Assembly (NCBI GenBank): GCA_964017145.1
Contig: OZ024841.1
Location: 4,640,100-4,704,099, forward strand
Reading direction: 5' to 3'
Length of the DNA: 64,000 bases
DNA from: Agrocybe praecox
Lineage: Eukaryota > Basidiomycota > Agaricomycetes > Agaricales > Agrocybaceae
This document shows, piece by piece, positions 44,587 to 55,545 of the stretch. Position numbers and translations under genes: made by a program. Numbering within the stretch: the stretch's first letter is position 1; each line of letters starts with the position of its first letter. The notes beneath the pieces are model-generated. The model was not told the DNA's origin, did no database searches, and saw only the letters and a program-made list of their open reading frames with translations.

Positions 44587-46141
44587 AGAAGAAGAAGAAC
44601 GCTCGGTTCCGCGAAGTCTGCCGAGGACGGGCAATGTCAGACAATCCGCCGCCGACATGACCAAAAATGTCAAAACACCCTTCAGCAGCGACGACGACGA
44701 TGACGAAGAAGAAGAACGAGCGCCATTACCTCCACAGACTCAGCCAGCCACCAGTAATCCTACTACAGACGATGATGATGACATCTATGATCAAAGGGCG
44801 TCACCTGCCCCGTCGTATAATGATGATATCGTATTCTTTTCTTCTGAAGATGAAAACCGAGGCACGGATGACTCTAGACGTATGTCACTTGATGAATATT
44901 CCTCCTCGCGTAGTTCTCGCCCTCATACCGATGAAGATGGTCAGTTTGAATTTTTTTTCTGTTCCGTTGTTTGATTGGACTGAAAATGGATACCTTTATG
45001 TCAAGAAATTATCGGCGAAAGCCCACCTCAACCTCCACGAGGACGTCAATCCACTGTTATTGTTCAAGGTATCATTTCATGCAATTATCTGTCCTTTATT
45101 TCATGTGCTTACCTTAATGTCATTACTACAGACACACCCATGTCGGACGTCAATCAAAAACGTCCTCGCGATGAATCAACATCCCCTTCAACGTATGCTC
45201 AAACGAGGCGCAGCAGGCCATCAAGTCGCCCCTCTGACTCAAATCGGCGTCCATTTCGCTCGCTATTTCCATCACCCCATGATAACCCCTCGGAACCCAC
45301 ATTTGGAAGTGGGCAAGCTTCACGTACGCAAGGCGCAATCCATGCACGTCAAACTCAGTCGCAACAAGTTGGGGGGTCGAAGCCTCCAGGTAGGTTTTCC
45401 TGTCATTTTTTCTTCTTTTTCTTACAAATATGTGATACAGGTTTTAACCCATTCCAGAGGAAACGCACGGCAAGGGTACATCCACCGCCCCACAACGACA
45501 CCTCGGAACCAACGATTGGAAGTGGGCAAGCTTCACATACGCAAGGCGCAATCCATGCACGTCAAACTCAGTCGCAACAAGTTGGGGGGTCGAAGCCTCC
45601 GGGTAGGTTTTCCTGTCTTTTTCTTTTTCTTTTTCTTACAAATATGTGATACAGGTTTTAACCCATTCCTGACGAAACACACGGCATGGGTACATCCACT
45701 ACCCCACGATGACAGCTCAGAACCCACATTTGGAATTGAGCAAGCTTCACGTACGCAAGGCGCAATCCATGCTCGTCAAACTCAGTCGCAACAAGTTGGG
45801 GGGTCGAAGCCTCCAGGTAGGTTTTCCTGTTATTTTTTTCTTCTTTTTCTTACAAATACGTGATACAGGTTTTAACCCATTCCTGACGAAACACACAGCA
45901 CGCATTCCCAGAGATCAATCCTTGACGACATCCTCTACTTCCACTTCGCAGGGTTCCTCTCAGCGAGGTGTGTATCTTGTCAAAACCGTCTCAAGTTCTT
46001 CCTAATATGTGTCGAATAATTCCAGAAATTCTTCCGAATCGAGGAATAAAACTCATACCCACGGACGCCGCCATCCGTCGTGAGAAATCGCAGTCTGTTC
46101 ATCACTCGAAGGCGTCCACTAAAGGCAAACGAAGGGCTTGA
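40144..46141 (+). CDS. SNF2-family DNA-dependent ATPase (telomere-linked), 16 exons
   Basis: Sixteen exons join in frame (40,144-40,542; 40,598-40,811; 40,867-41,682; 41,735-41,964; 42,023-42,286; 42,340-42,734; 42,786-43,116; 43,174-43,347; 43,406-43,589; 43,641-44,939; 45,006-45,068; 45,132-45,389; 45,441-45,602; 45,655-45,816; 45,869-45,967; 46,026-46,141), about 1,721 residues. ATPase motifs are complete: I LADEVGLGKT (about 452), Ia VVPGTLLGQW, II DEAH in SITIDEAHEFRN, III VATATPLLT, V GAVGLNLAAANTIIFLDQPW and VI QIRGRVHRQPQ. SNF2 enzymes use ATP to slide nucleosomes or strip proteins from DNA. The C-terminal third is disordered: Lys-rich, then five acidic repeats, then a repeated exon. 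A stretch at 41,069-41,120 may be a 51-nt in-frame intron. The 45,005 acceptor is AAG. Substrate is unknown; it is not a RecQ type. Confidence 0.85.
44080..44730 (+). repeat. Acidic tandem protein repeat inside the SNF2 gene (5 units)
   Basis: The unit RSLPRTGNVRQSAADMTKN is followed by ARKHVSS or VKTPFSS and a variable Asp/Glu run (9-16 residues). Tail types go ARKH, VKTPF, ARKH, VKTPF, VKTPF, so a two-unit block was duplicated. The GAC/GAA runs vary most in length. Confidence 0.85.
45227..45868 (+). repeat. Three tandem exon-plus-intron copies (214-bp period) in the SNF2 gene
   Basis: Exons 13 and 14 are both exactly 162 nt, followed by 52-nt introns with identical GTAGGTTTTCCTGT starts and ATACAG ends; the end of exon 12 and its intron form a first, partly matching copy. 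Each exon ends in QASRTQGAIHARQTQSQQVG-like text. Phase is kept (phase 1), so copy number can change without breaking the frame. Confidence 0.85.
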
Positions 46142-46280
46142 TTTAAATGTCGAATACGCAGTAACCAACCAATGTCATTATGTTCTCTTTACGTTTTTAC
46201 AAATATATTTGTCACTGATGTTTCGATTTCGTACTTCTTAACCTCCACCTTTGCAAGTCCCTTCAACGTAGAATCCTGGT

Positions 46281-46363
46281 GCTCTGAATTCGCTTGCAGT
46301 ATCATCTCTTTCTACACCTTCTGTATGTACAAGTTATTCTTGGTGCTCTGAGCTCGCTTGCAG
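46281..46363 (+). promoter_or_regulatory. Duplicated upstream motif, relic copy
   Basis: GCTCTGAATTCGCTTGCAG (46,281-46,299) and GCTCTGAGCTCGCTTGCAG (46,345-46,363) match the pair upstream of the gene at 51,240. Here they precede a truncated copy of that gene's start. Confidence 0.5.
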
Positions 46364-46648
46364 CACCAATGACTTCTACTGGAGAATCGCTCTCTGTTTG
46401 CTTTTTTTTTCGACTTGTATCCCTTCGCATCGTAACCCCGTTCCGTTTGCTGCGTTATTGCGTACGTGGGTATCGTTATTATGTATAAATGATCTACGAT
46501 CCTTAGCGTATTATACCTGTTCACTTGTAGCCCGTTTGTCTTTTCTTTTCCGTCGTCCGATTTCCCTCGCTTTTCTATGTACATCGAAATCTTGTTTCGC
46601 TTTTCTTTCAGGTTCACTCTGATACTTGACCTTGAAAATTTCAACTCA

Positions 46649-46726
46649 ATGGCCCGCAAGTACGCGATCTGGACTCCACAAGCGCTCATTGTTACACCCA
46701 ACGTTACTCGGCTTCCTCCATAGGAA
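46649..46726 (+). pseudogene. Truncated 5' fragment of a paralogue of the 51.2-54.4 kb gene
   Basis: The frame runs ATG to an early TAG, 25 codons: YAIWTPQALIVTPNVTRLPP aligns with FTIWTPEVGLIVSPNVTRLP of the 51,240 gene (residues 19-38), and after the TAG the text EPVDLPG still echoes SPPVDNA. Upstream motifs are shared too. Everything downstream is replaced by array-like sequence, so this is a start-site relic. Confidence 0.7.
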
Positions 46727-46794
46727 CCTGTAGATCTTCCAGGTCGATCTCTTCTTTTACCAATTAGATGTCCAACCTCTCTATGTCTCCGTCT

Positions 46795-46905
46795 CTGTCT
46801 TGACCGACGACGACGGTCTGCCCTACTCATGATCATCTCTATGTTCTGAACTCCCCTTTTATTACTTTCTTTCTCTCTCTTGACCGACAAGGACGGTCCG
46901 CTCAC
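46795..46905. repeat. Two isolated hairpin cores
   Basis: CTTGACCGACGACGACGGTC (core 46,802-46,818) and GACCGACAAGGACGGTC (46,881-46,897), 79 bp apart in a CT-rich setting. The second has changed loop bases but intact GACCG/CGGTC arms. Confidence 0.65.
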
Positions 46906-46975
46906 GTTCGATCGTCTTTGTTTTTTTTTTGTCCCAACTCTTCGGCCGTCACACGTAGATGCATGCACGTACGCA

Positions 46976-47009
46976 TCCGACAGCTATGTCATTGCTTTCA
47001 GCTGTCGGA
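46976..47009. promoter_or_regulatory. 10-bp perfect inverted repeat upstream of the 47.2-kb gene
   Basis: TCCGACAGCT (46,976-46,985) pairs with AGCTGTCGGA (47,000-47,009) across a 14-nt loop. It ends 174 bp before the start codon of the gene at 47,183; it could be a dimeric-factor binding site or an RNA hairpin in the leader. Confidence 0.45.
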
Positions 47010-47182
47010 GCATGTTCCCACCTCGAAATATCAAAGTACATGGTGCCGTTCCGGGAGTAATGCCGAGCGGTAAATCAATATTACAGGTCACCCCTTATAT
47101 AAGAATAATCAAAATAACGTGAGACTTTCTTTCGATCAAATTTCCTTCCGCATCAAACTTTTGTATCAAACTGTTTTTTAAT

Positions 47183-48927
47183 ATGTTTTCTGTTCCCCGA
47201 TCCTCCGCGTTGCACATGTCCCGCGCCGAAATTGTATACCACATTTTCAATCCATGGGATTTGCGTATCGCCGAAAACGAAGTATGGTTTGCTGAGATGC
47301 AGGAACTTGTGTATTACGCGGAATCACGGTTCAGGGCTGCAATACTGGCAACTTCAAACGCACCAAACAAACACCAGAAGTGGATGCAGGCATTGCTACA
47401 GGCGGAGTTGGTGAGTGAAAAAAATAAATGTCTGTTGGTTGCGCTGACAAGTTTCAGTTTACCATCATGGGATATATAGGAACAATGCACGCTGTGGGTC
47501 AGGTTGTCCACGTCCCCTTCGTCATACAGGCCCTTGCGAACAGTCTTATTGGGGTGCAAAATGATTATTTACCCGGATCTTTCGATACTGAATTCATCGA
47601 GACGATTGAAGCAGGAACCGGGCCTATGTCACGCATCGTAAATTCATATCATTTACAATGGTGGAAGGAAGCCAAACAGCCCTCTCACGGGGACTATCTG
47701 AGTTTGGAAAATATTTGGGAATGCCTGCAGCATTACAGGGACTTGATTAAGATAGGTGATTTTGCGACTGCACCAAATCCACAAAACCTCACCGAGAGGT
47801 ACCGGGCCTTCAACCACCAGGATCCTAACTGCGCCTACAGCGCCGCTCGCGCTGAGGTTTCCATCGCGACTATCCATGACAAGAACAATCCGGGTTCACG
47901 ACGTGCGCCGGAGGTTATTGCCAAGTACTCCCATGCAGAGCTCAAGGAAATGCAGCACCTCCTCAATAACCATATGGAGCGTCTACTGGCCAAGATTGGA
48001 CGAAGCACTAGGCGTACCTTTGGCTTCTATGGTCTCTACGAAGCAGTGATTCTCAAGGAAACCGCCAACACTGGACCAGCAGCACCTCACTTTACCTCAT
48101 CAGAAAAGCAAAAGGCTGCCAAGCAGATCATGAAAATTGCACGCGCAAAACTGAAGTCAGAAGAGCAGAATCCTTCTGCAAATTCAAAATGGACAACTGG
48201 CGAAGTTCTGACAAAGGAGGACGTCTTGGGGATGTACCGTAAAAAGCATCGATACGAACACACAGGATACCACACTGAACTCACCGAAAATTACAATGAG
48301 CTCAGTGGCGAATTTTCTGACATGGAATACCTGGACTCCCATCAGAGTGGTCGCCCTTCGACATGTTCGGTGACAGCATTGGAACTAACGCCTCTAAACT
48401 CTGTGGAACTTCCAAGCAAATTTCATTACATAGATCAGCATCCGAAGGACATAGTACGGGATGAAATGAAAGGCGGCAGCGGCAGCGGCTCCGGAAATGG
48501 AATTAGCAGTGATGAAATTTCGAAAAGCGAGCCAACTGGGGAGCCAACTGAGAAGAGAACGCGAGAAGAAATATTTGCCGGCGAGGACTGCGTCAACGAA
48601 ACTACGGAAGATATTGGCTGCGGCATAACAGAGAGCAGACAAGGCAGGCATGACCTGTGGGATGTGGTTTTTGGCAGAGAGGGCGGCCTCGCTGACACAA
48701 CAAAAAACGAGAGTAGACAAGGCGGGCATGGCCTGTGGGACTTAGTTTTTGGCTCAGACGACTGCCTCGGGGACACAGCAGAAAACGCCCATGGTACCTC
48801 CAACGCTTCAAGTTCTGCGGCAGCGTTGGCTCACGGCGATACAGATAATTCCAACCATTCCGCCAGCTGCGGACCTGCATGGGAGCTGTTTGATGATGAT
48901 GACGTGGTAATGGAAGGCGAGGACTGA
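47183..48927 (+). CDS. Unknown 565-residue protein
   Basis: Two exons (47,183-47,410; 47,458-48,927) with a 47-nt intron (GTGAGT, TTTCAG) join in frame to 565 residues. The first 270 residues look globular and helical (FNPWDLRIAENEVWFAEMQE, then NDYLPGSFDTEFIETIE). The rest is increasingly disordered and acidic. Near residues 450-520 a unit of about 35 residues is repeated (ESRQGRHDLWDVVFG and ESRQGGHGLWDLVFG, each followed by LADT/LGDT). It ends in DDDDVVMEGED. No signal peptide or membrane segment. No known family recognised; a second in-frame Met at residue 12 could also start. It lies downstream of the SNF2 gene, same strand, 1.0 kb apart. Confidence 0.65.
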
Positions 48928-49740
48928 AGACAGTTCCGAATGAGCATGTCTCAATATCCCAGAATGGCGGGAACGGTGGCTCGTCAGATATCGTCCATAA
49001 CACGTAGTTCGAGGTTCACTGATGAGTACTTTGAGCAGCGCATCTCGAAGGCGTAATGATAGGTGTCATTATATGAATATCGTATTGCTTCGTGGAATGT
49101 GGGCTTTTTTATGTAGTTTTATGTAATATAAATAGTTTGTCATTTGTAATAGGCGCCGGCCCATAACACACATTAAGGTAATAATGGTATGGGTCGTATT
49201 TTACAATACAATTGTCGAGCGGCGGGAACGGCGTAAACGGCGGTTCATCAAATATTGCCACCAACATAGTGCCGAATAAGCCGAACCTTAGGGGACGTTA
49301 ACAACAAAGACAAATATTCTATTGAGTGTGTGTGCAGAGCCTAGACCTTATAGCTTGTTCGTTCATTCCTTCCCCCTCCTCTACGTCCGATCTAGGTAGG
49401 TGTATAGCACCTACATAGTGCGCGTAGATGACTTGATGTAGGTGCATAGCGCCTATACCAGGTCTATAAGATGTGGAACACAGGCCTAAGTATACTCTCT
49501 GAACCCGACCGTCAACGACGCCCATGTTGTGAACTGCTGTGCTTACTATCGGTATTCCTGCAACCTTCTTAAGACGGGGTTGTTTCTACTCGTCTGCCAT
49601 GAATCTTTTACTTAGGTACTATACACCTAAATGGCGGGCGTGAATAAAATTTAGGGTTTTCGCCTCTAGCAAATCGATAGGGATCGGTGAACTTGCGTTT
49701 CTTTGCCTTCCTTCGACGGTCCACGAAGATCAGGTTCTTG
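48928..49740 (+). repeat. Paired-palindrome block, copy 1 of 3 (direct)
   Basis: After the 3' flank of the previous gene (to about 49,140), 49,150-49,740 matches 54,830-55,440 and 58,830-59,340. It contains the 9-bp tract GCGGGAACGGCGTAAACGG (49,221-49,239) and palindromes at 49,393-49,412 and 49,437-49,456 (GTAGGTGTATAGCACCTAC and GTAGGTGCATAGCGCCTA), followed by GTGAACTGCTGTGCTTAC. Confidence 0.75.
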
Positions 49741-50520
49741 AATTGCGATGGGATTTTTGGTGCGGAATGCCACTGCTATTGTGATTGCGTATTCGTGTTA
49801 CTTTGGGATGTGCGTACGTCTTTCTTTTTCTTTTGGTTTTTATGTGACTAATATCTACCTTCAGTTCGCCTCGCGTACTTCTTGCCCTATCGCATTTCTT
49901 CTCCACCTGCACCGTAGTCGAAGGTCAGCTGCTGACACACCCCTAAATCATCTCTCTCTCTCTCTCTACGCTTTGCACCTCGGTATGTTTATCCTTAAAA
50001 TTTCGACGTGCATAGTGACTAATATCCACCCTCAGTGTGCCTCGCCTACTTCTTGCTCTACCTGGGCCGTCGTCGACGGCCATCTGCTCGCCCACCCCTC
50101 GATTATCTCTCTCTTTCTCCACGCTTTGCATCTCGGTATGTTTTTCTGCAAAATTTGAAGTACATAGTGACTAATATAAAATTTCAGTTCACCATTGCGT
50201 ATTCGTGTTACTTTGGGATGTGCGTACGTCTTTCTTTTTCTTTTGGTTTTTATGTGACTAATATCCACTCTCAGTGCGCCTCGCATACTTCTTGCCTTAT
50301 CACATTTCTACTCCACCTGGACCGTCGTCGACGGTCAGGCTGCTAGTTCACCCCTTAATCCTCTCTCTTTCTCGATCCTTTGCACCTCGGTACGTTCATT
50401 TTTCAAACATCTATGCGCAATTCAAGTATGCGCAATTCAGTACACATCTGACTAATATATAAGTTCAGTTCGTCTCGCATATATCTTGTCCTGTTGGAAC
50501 TCGTCTGTCTCCAAGTTGAT
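49741..50520 (+). repeat. Older exon-hairpin array, rightward, about 4 units
   Basis: Units are diverged from the telomeric array but keep donor GTATGTTT, branch-like GTGACTAATAT and CCTCAG/TTTCAG acceptors. Hairpin cores: 50,065-50,081 GGCCGTCGTCGACGGCC (perfect arms), 50,320-50,336 GACCGTCGTCGACGGTC (perfect arms), and damaged copies near 49,912 and 50,518. Confidence 0.75.
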
Positions 50521-50990
50521 CGTCCTCCAGTGTTAGGCTCCTGGCTCGCCTCTACATATTCTGAGCTCGTTGGTTCTGGTTCAATATCCAATCCATATGC
50601 GGAATGCTCTCGTCGCCGTAAAGCTCTTGCTCTTCTATAAATACCATTGATAACTCACTGACTATCTAACTTATTCTAGACGATAAGGATTGGTGGTCAT
50701 ACCCTAACATACTCTGTAAAAGAACAAAGACGGCTTGAACCCCGAACGACTTACAATAAAATAAGGCTCAAATCGAGAATAGATAAATATAAGGATAACT
50801 TCGTAGATATGTCAACCTCAATGGAACCCCATCCAAATTATTGGGCTAAAATATATTTGATAATGGTCACGTGAGATTTGGCCCAGACTCCAAGTCCATT
50901 CATTTCGGCGATACCCGAATTATTCATTGGTTCAGTTGTGCTATACCCTTCAAGTGTCTTTCTACTCTTTACATTTTCCACAGTCGTGGC

Positions 50991-51058
50991 GCTCTGAGCA
51001 TAGCTTGCAGCACCATTAGTTGTGTCTATAACGTAGTATCTCTGAGCGTAGCTTGCAG
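50991..51058 (+). promoter_or_regulatory. Duplicated motif upstream of the 51.2-kb gene
   Basis: GCTCTGAGCATAGCTTGCAG (50,991-51,010) and TCTGAGCGTAGCTTGCAG (51,041-51,058), about 50 bp apart, 180-250 bp before the start codon. A likely 5'-untranslated intron follows (GTGAGT near 51,180, ACCAG at 51,231-51,235). Conserved upstream of a truncated paralogue at 46.3 kb. Confidence 0.5.
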
Positions 51059-51239
51059 AAATACGTTTTCAAACTCAACATTTTCCATTGTCATAATCGT
51101 TTTTCGTCACCCTCATTACGCTCTACCTTTACTCTCTCTCTTTGTATTTTATTTTGCAAAAATACATCTCAAATTATCGGTGAGTTCCTCTTTTCTCCGT
51201 ATCTCGTTACAAATATCTAATATATGTTATACCAGCGCT

Positions 51240-54200
51240 ATGGCCAGTAACGAGGACGCTGTCGTGCTGACGCCCCACAAGAAGCCCCAGAAATTCACTA
51301 TCTGGACTCCTGAAGTTGGTCTCATTGTTTCTCCTAACGTTACTCGGCTCCCTCCTAGTCCACCCGTCGATAACGCCGATCGCGTCGACTATACACGCCC
51401 ACGATTTCTCAACAACCACACTGCGTATCTCGCATTTTATCCTCGCGTAGCCTTCTTCCATGGCTCACTTCTCGGAGTTCTGGATGTTTCTTTCCAAACT
51501 TTGCACGCCGGAATGCAAGAGCTGAAACCCGAAGATGCATACGGCAAAAATAAAAACTTGCGCTATGCCATTTCGCATACTCTCGTACAGGAATGGAGGA
51601 AACTCGAGCAGATGCTTATGCTTGTAGCGCATTTGCTCATCAAGAATTATCCAAATATTCGTCATGTTCCCGAAATCGCATTCCCCGCGGCCCCAACATC
51701 TGTGGGGTATACCAATTTCCATGCGTCTCGTCGCATCGCCATCCGATGTGCTGAGACTGCGATTGACTTGTTCAAGCAGTGGGGTGCCGTCATAACCTAT
51801 GGACTCTCACTCTGGCTCGGCGAATATCGCGAAACCTGTTTTGATGAAGCATTTACTACGCTTCTTCGGACGAGCAATGGTCAAGTAACAATTCCCTGGC
51901 TTTCGAAATTGAAGGCTTCGAATATATGCGACCTTTCTTTTGGTTCGCGAGCTGGAGGTTTTTTCGATGCGTACATTTTTCTCCTCGGTCCGTGGATTCA
52001 TAAATTCGTGGCGGCAGGAGTACCTTTGTGGTTTCACTGGGGCCATGATGACAAAGTAAAAATGGGCTATAAAGCTCATGAGAGCCGTTTCCATATGGAA
52101 TATATGCCCCCAGAGAGCGTCATTCTAACATCGAAAGCTCTATATACCATGCGAAATGCACCCGATTCTGGCATTCCGCCTGCGTACCGGCCACTGTACG
52201 ATGTGGACAATACCTCCTCTTATGATATGGCGGTCGACTATCCTGGTGTCCAGCAAGCGTCTGGTTCGCAAAGCAATGGCCCCTTTCCTTCATCATTACC
52301 CGTGCCTGAGCCGTCTTCTGCCAGTGTTCCAAATGTCAATGCAATGAACGCAGCATACGACAGCATGTCTGACTTCGAGCCATCTACATGGCATGACACT
52401 ACCGATCAGGAAATTGAGGCTAAAGTTGATATTCGAGTTGTTAACCCTCTCAACAGGCAGAGGTACGGCGAACACTACAGTGCATTTTTCGCTCGTATGG
52501 ACAGATATCGAGACAATTTATTGAAGCGGGAAACTCCTAGAAAGAGACAAAGTCGCGAGGACATGGAAGAGTTCTCTTCAACCGGTCAATACTCGTCAAA
52601 GACAACGGTTTTCTTGTGGAGGGAAATTCAGGATGGCGAAGATGTATTTTGGCGGCGCGATAGGCTTACGAAAGACGAGGTGGACATTCATTGGACTGAT
52701 GTGACACGACACCAGAGGGTGTTTAGTGGCCATCTGGCAGAATGGGATCTGTGTCCAATGCTTCCTGAATACCCAGCCGGTGCTCCACCTCGGCCTGCTC
52801 AGGGTTTTTACCCGAATATTCTTGGCAGTGAAGCTGACTATGGAGACGAGGAGGATTCTTACGAGGCACCTGGTAAGCTTGTTTCTCTTTATCCATTTTT
52901 TTAATTATTATGTTCTCGATCCTGATCATGAACTTTACCAAGATTATGAGGACGGCGCCGTCGTCGCCTCTGCTTGGAACTCGGAGTCTCTAGCATCACC
53001 CATCGCAAGCAGTCGCTTGGGCGATGATGTCGACGTCTCTGCGGGTCCGACTACTCAAGAATATTCTTCCTTTAATGACGCAGGACCAGACCTTGGTGTT
53101 GGAGAGACTTTCCAAAAAGACGACGACGATCAGAATGACGATCATCAACATGAATCCGTTTCTGAGGCAGTTCATCAATATGTGCCCCTCTCGCTCTCAG
53201 ATACCATTTTTTTGCTCTTCGGATATAGGGCAGCTAATTCTACAACCCAACCGTCAAAGGAAACCTTGGAAAGTGGGGAACTCGTTGCGGCCTGCATGGG
53301 TTACCTGCGCGACAGTGTCACAGCCGCCGAAAAGGCGGGTGCTGCAGCTTTCAAAGCACAACTGGAAGCAGCGGCATCCTCTAGGGACCCAACAGCACTT
53401 TCCTCCTCGTGGGATATCAGCTCTCCGTCGACTTCGCCTTTTCCTCTCAGGAAAAAAGGATTTTGTGCCCAAGTGGTCCCGCAGGACTCAGGCGACGTCC
53501 TTTACGTCATCTCAACAGCCGATTTTGTGGGGGGCAGCGATTCCTGGGTAGTTGTTGTCCATTCTGCTTTAATTTTTCTTTGCATTTGTCGTGAGGTCGA
53601 TGCGTGGAACGACCTTAACTCACTCGTCTCTTTCTTGCTTGGTAAACATTTTCCCTTCGACATGCCAAAAACGGTACCTGTCAGCCGCCGCCCTTCTTAC
53701 AACGACGATTCGACGAGCCTTGGGTTTGGGGTTCGACCGTATGGGTGGAATCCTTCCCGAGAAGAATATCGTGAATACTCTATAATGATGAGGGGTATTG
53801 CAACTTCGGCTCTTGGCCGTTCATTGGTCATGAAAGGCGGCCTTATCTCGCGTCTCGTGCAGGCTCACATTTTTCCAGATGATGTTTTGGACGGACCATC
53901 CAACTTGAATCGTGTTGTCGGCAAACTGGACAGAGAATATCTTCTTGTAGAAGACTCGGTTGGAGTCAAGTACATTGACATGCTACATGGATTATTCTGC
54001 GCCAACACCACGCCTACTGGGCTCAGCCTCAGTAAGAAAACATTCTGGCCCCTCCCTACTCGATGGAGTAGCTCGCCGTTTGCACTCGGAGCATGGTCCC
54101 CTTATGCAGAGACTTGGTACCTCGCACATCTATCCGACCTTGACCAAGGTCGCGTAAGTGCGAAAAGCTCTAAAGATTGGAAATCGTGCCTAAGGAGATT

Positions 54201-54378
54201 CTCCGGGGCAACTAAGCTGCTTTATGCCCAGGCCGAGCAGTTGGCAAGGTCTGTGGTTGGAGTTCCCTCCTCTGTCCCCGGTCCTTCTGCATCTTCATCA
54301 GTCTCCATGAGGCCTGCACATCCGCCTGCCAAGGGCAGTCATTCCTCTCCACCTCATAAAAAACGTCGACGGGCCTAG
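51240..54378 (+). CDS. Unknown 1,022-residue protein (member of a local family)
   Basis: Two exons (51,240-52,872; 52,943-54,378) join in frame across a 70-nt intron to 1,022 residues. The stretch 53,548-53,595 inside exon 2 starts GTAGTTG and ends GTGAG and could be a further small intron. The N-terminus has the family signature FTIWTPEVGLIVSPNVTRLP. Residues 50-340 look globular (YPRVAFFHGSLLGVLDVSFQ). A Trp/Arg-rich segment (VFLWREIQDGEDVFWRRDRL) comes near 470. The C-terminal part carries a helical region with GWNPSREEYREYSIMMRGIA and ends in a basic tail HKKRRRA, a plausible nuclear-localisation signal. No enzyme motif recognised. Start chosen because a truncated paralogue at 46,649 shares both upstream motifs and this N-terminus. 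Confidence 0.7.
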
Positions 54379-55545
54379 AAGTAAGTTATATCAACTTATA
54401 TATATTGATAATATTTATTCTAATCGAGACTCCAGTGATTTCATGAGTTTTTTTGCACCACTATCGCCCTCGTTCCTTGAAAATTTCTTGCACAATGTAT
54501 CGCCCATCGGCGCCGTCGACAGGGTGTAGCATTTTTTGTTGTTGTTTTTCCTACACATATTCAAGCATTTCACCGTCCCGCCCAATTTACTGTTGCTAGT
54601 TTACTTAAAAAATATATGATCATTTTGCTGCTGAAATAATATGTGAAGTCTAAGTAAATTCGCAGTGGTACGAAAAGACAAACATTGTATTGAGTGTGCG
54701 CAGTTCCCAGACCTTATCGATTATCGCTTGTTCGCTTATTCGTTCCCCCCCCTCCACGTCCGATCTAGGTAGGTGCATAGCACCGACATAGCGGGCGTAG
54801 ATTATTTGACGTAGGTACATAGACACTGTTTATAGGCGCCGGCCCATAACACACATCAAGGTAATAACGCTATGGGTCATATGGTACAGTAAAATGGCTG
54901 AACGGCGGGAACGGTTGGAGCGGCGTAAACGGCGGTTCATCAAATATTGCCACAAAAATCATGCCGAATAAGCCGAACCTTAGGGGACGTTAACAACAAA
55001 GACAAATATTCTATTGAGTGTGTGCAGAGCCTAGACCTTATCGCTTGTTCGTTCATTCCTTTCCCCTCCTCTACGTCCGATCTAGGTAGGTGCATAGCAC
55101 CTACATAGGGGCGTAGATGATTTGATGTAGGTGCATAGCGCCTATATCAGGTCTATAAGGTGTTGAAAACAGGCCTACGTATACTCCTCTGAACCCGACC
55201 GTCAACGACGCCCATGTTGTGAACTGCTGTGCTTACTATCGGTATTCCTGCAACCTTCGTAGGACGGGGTTTTTTCTACCCGTCTGCCATGACTCTTTTA
55301 CTTAGGTACTATATCACCTAAATGGCGGGCGTGAATAACATTTAGGGTTTTCGCCTCTAGCAAATCGATAGGGATCGGTGAACTTGCGTTTCTTTGCCTT
55401 CCTTCGACGGTCCACGAAGATCAGGTTCTTGAATTGCGATGGGATTTTTGGTGCGGAATGCCACTGCTATTGTGATTGCGTATTCGTGTTACTTTGGGAT
55501 GTGCGTACGTCTTTCTTTTTCTTTTGGTTTTTATGTGATTAATTC
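54379..55545 (+). repeat. Paired-palindrome block, copy 2 of 3 (direct), with a partial extra copy
   Basis: 54,660-54,830 is a shortened copy (GATCTAGGTAGGTGCATAGC at 54,762-54,781). 54,830-55,545 is a fuller one with the 9-bp tract (AACGGCGGGAACGG, GGCGTAAACGGCGG at 54,901-54,935) and palindromes at 55,084-55,105 and 55,125-55,144. 54,379-54,660 holds the 3' flank of the preceding gene and no other feature. Confidence 0.75.

Noticed and set aside
43672..44673. 333-codon Ser-rich protein on the minus strand
   Set aside because: It is the antisense of the acidic repeat of the SNF2 gene (GAC/GAA runs read as Ser); no start context or domain.
40144..46141. RecQ telomere-linked helicase
   Set aside because: Motif VI (QIRGRVHRQPQ), motif Ia and the DEAH box context are of the SNF2 type; no RQC or HRDC region seen.
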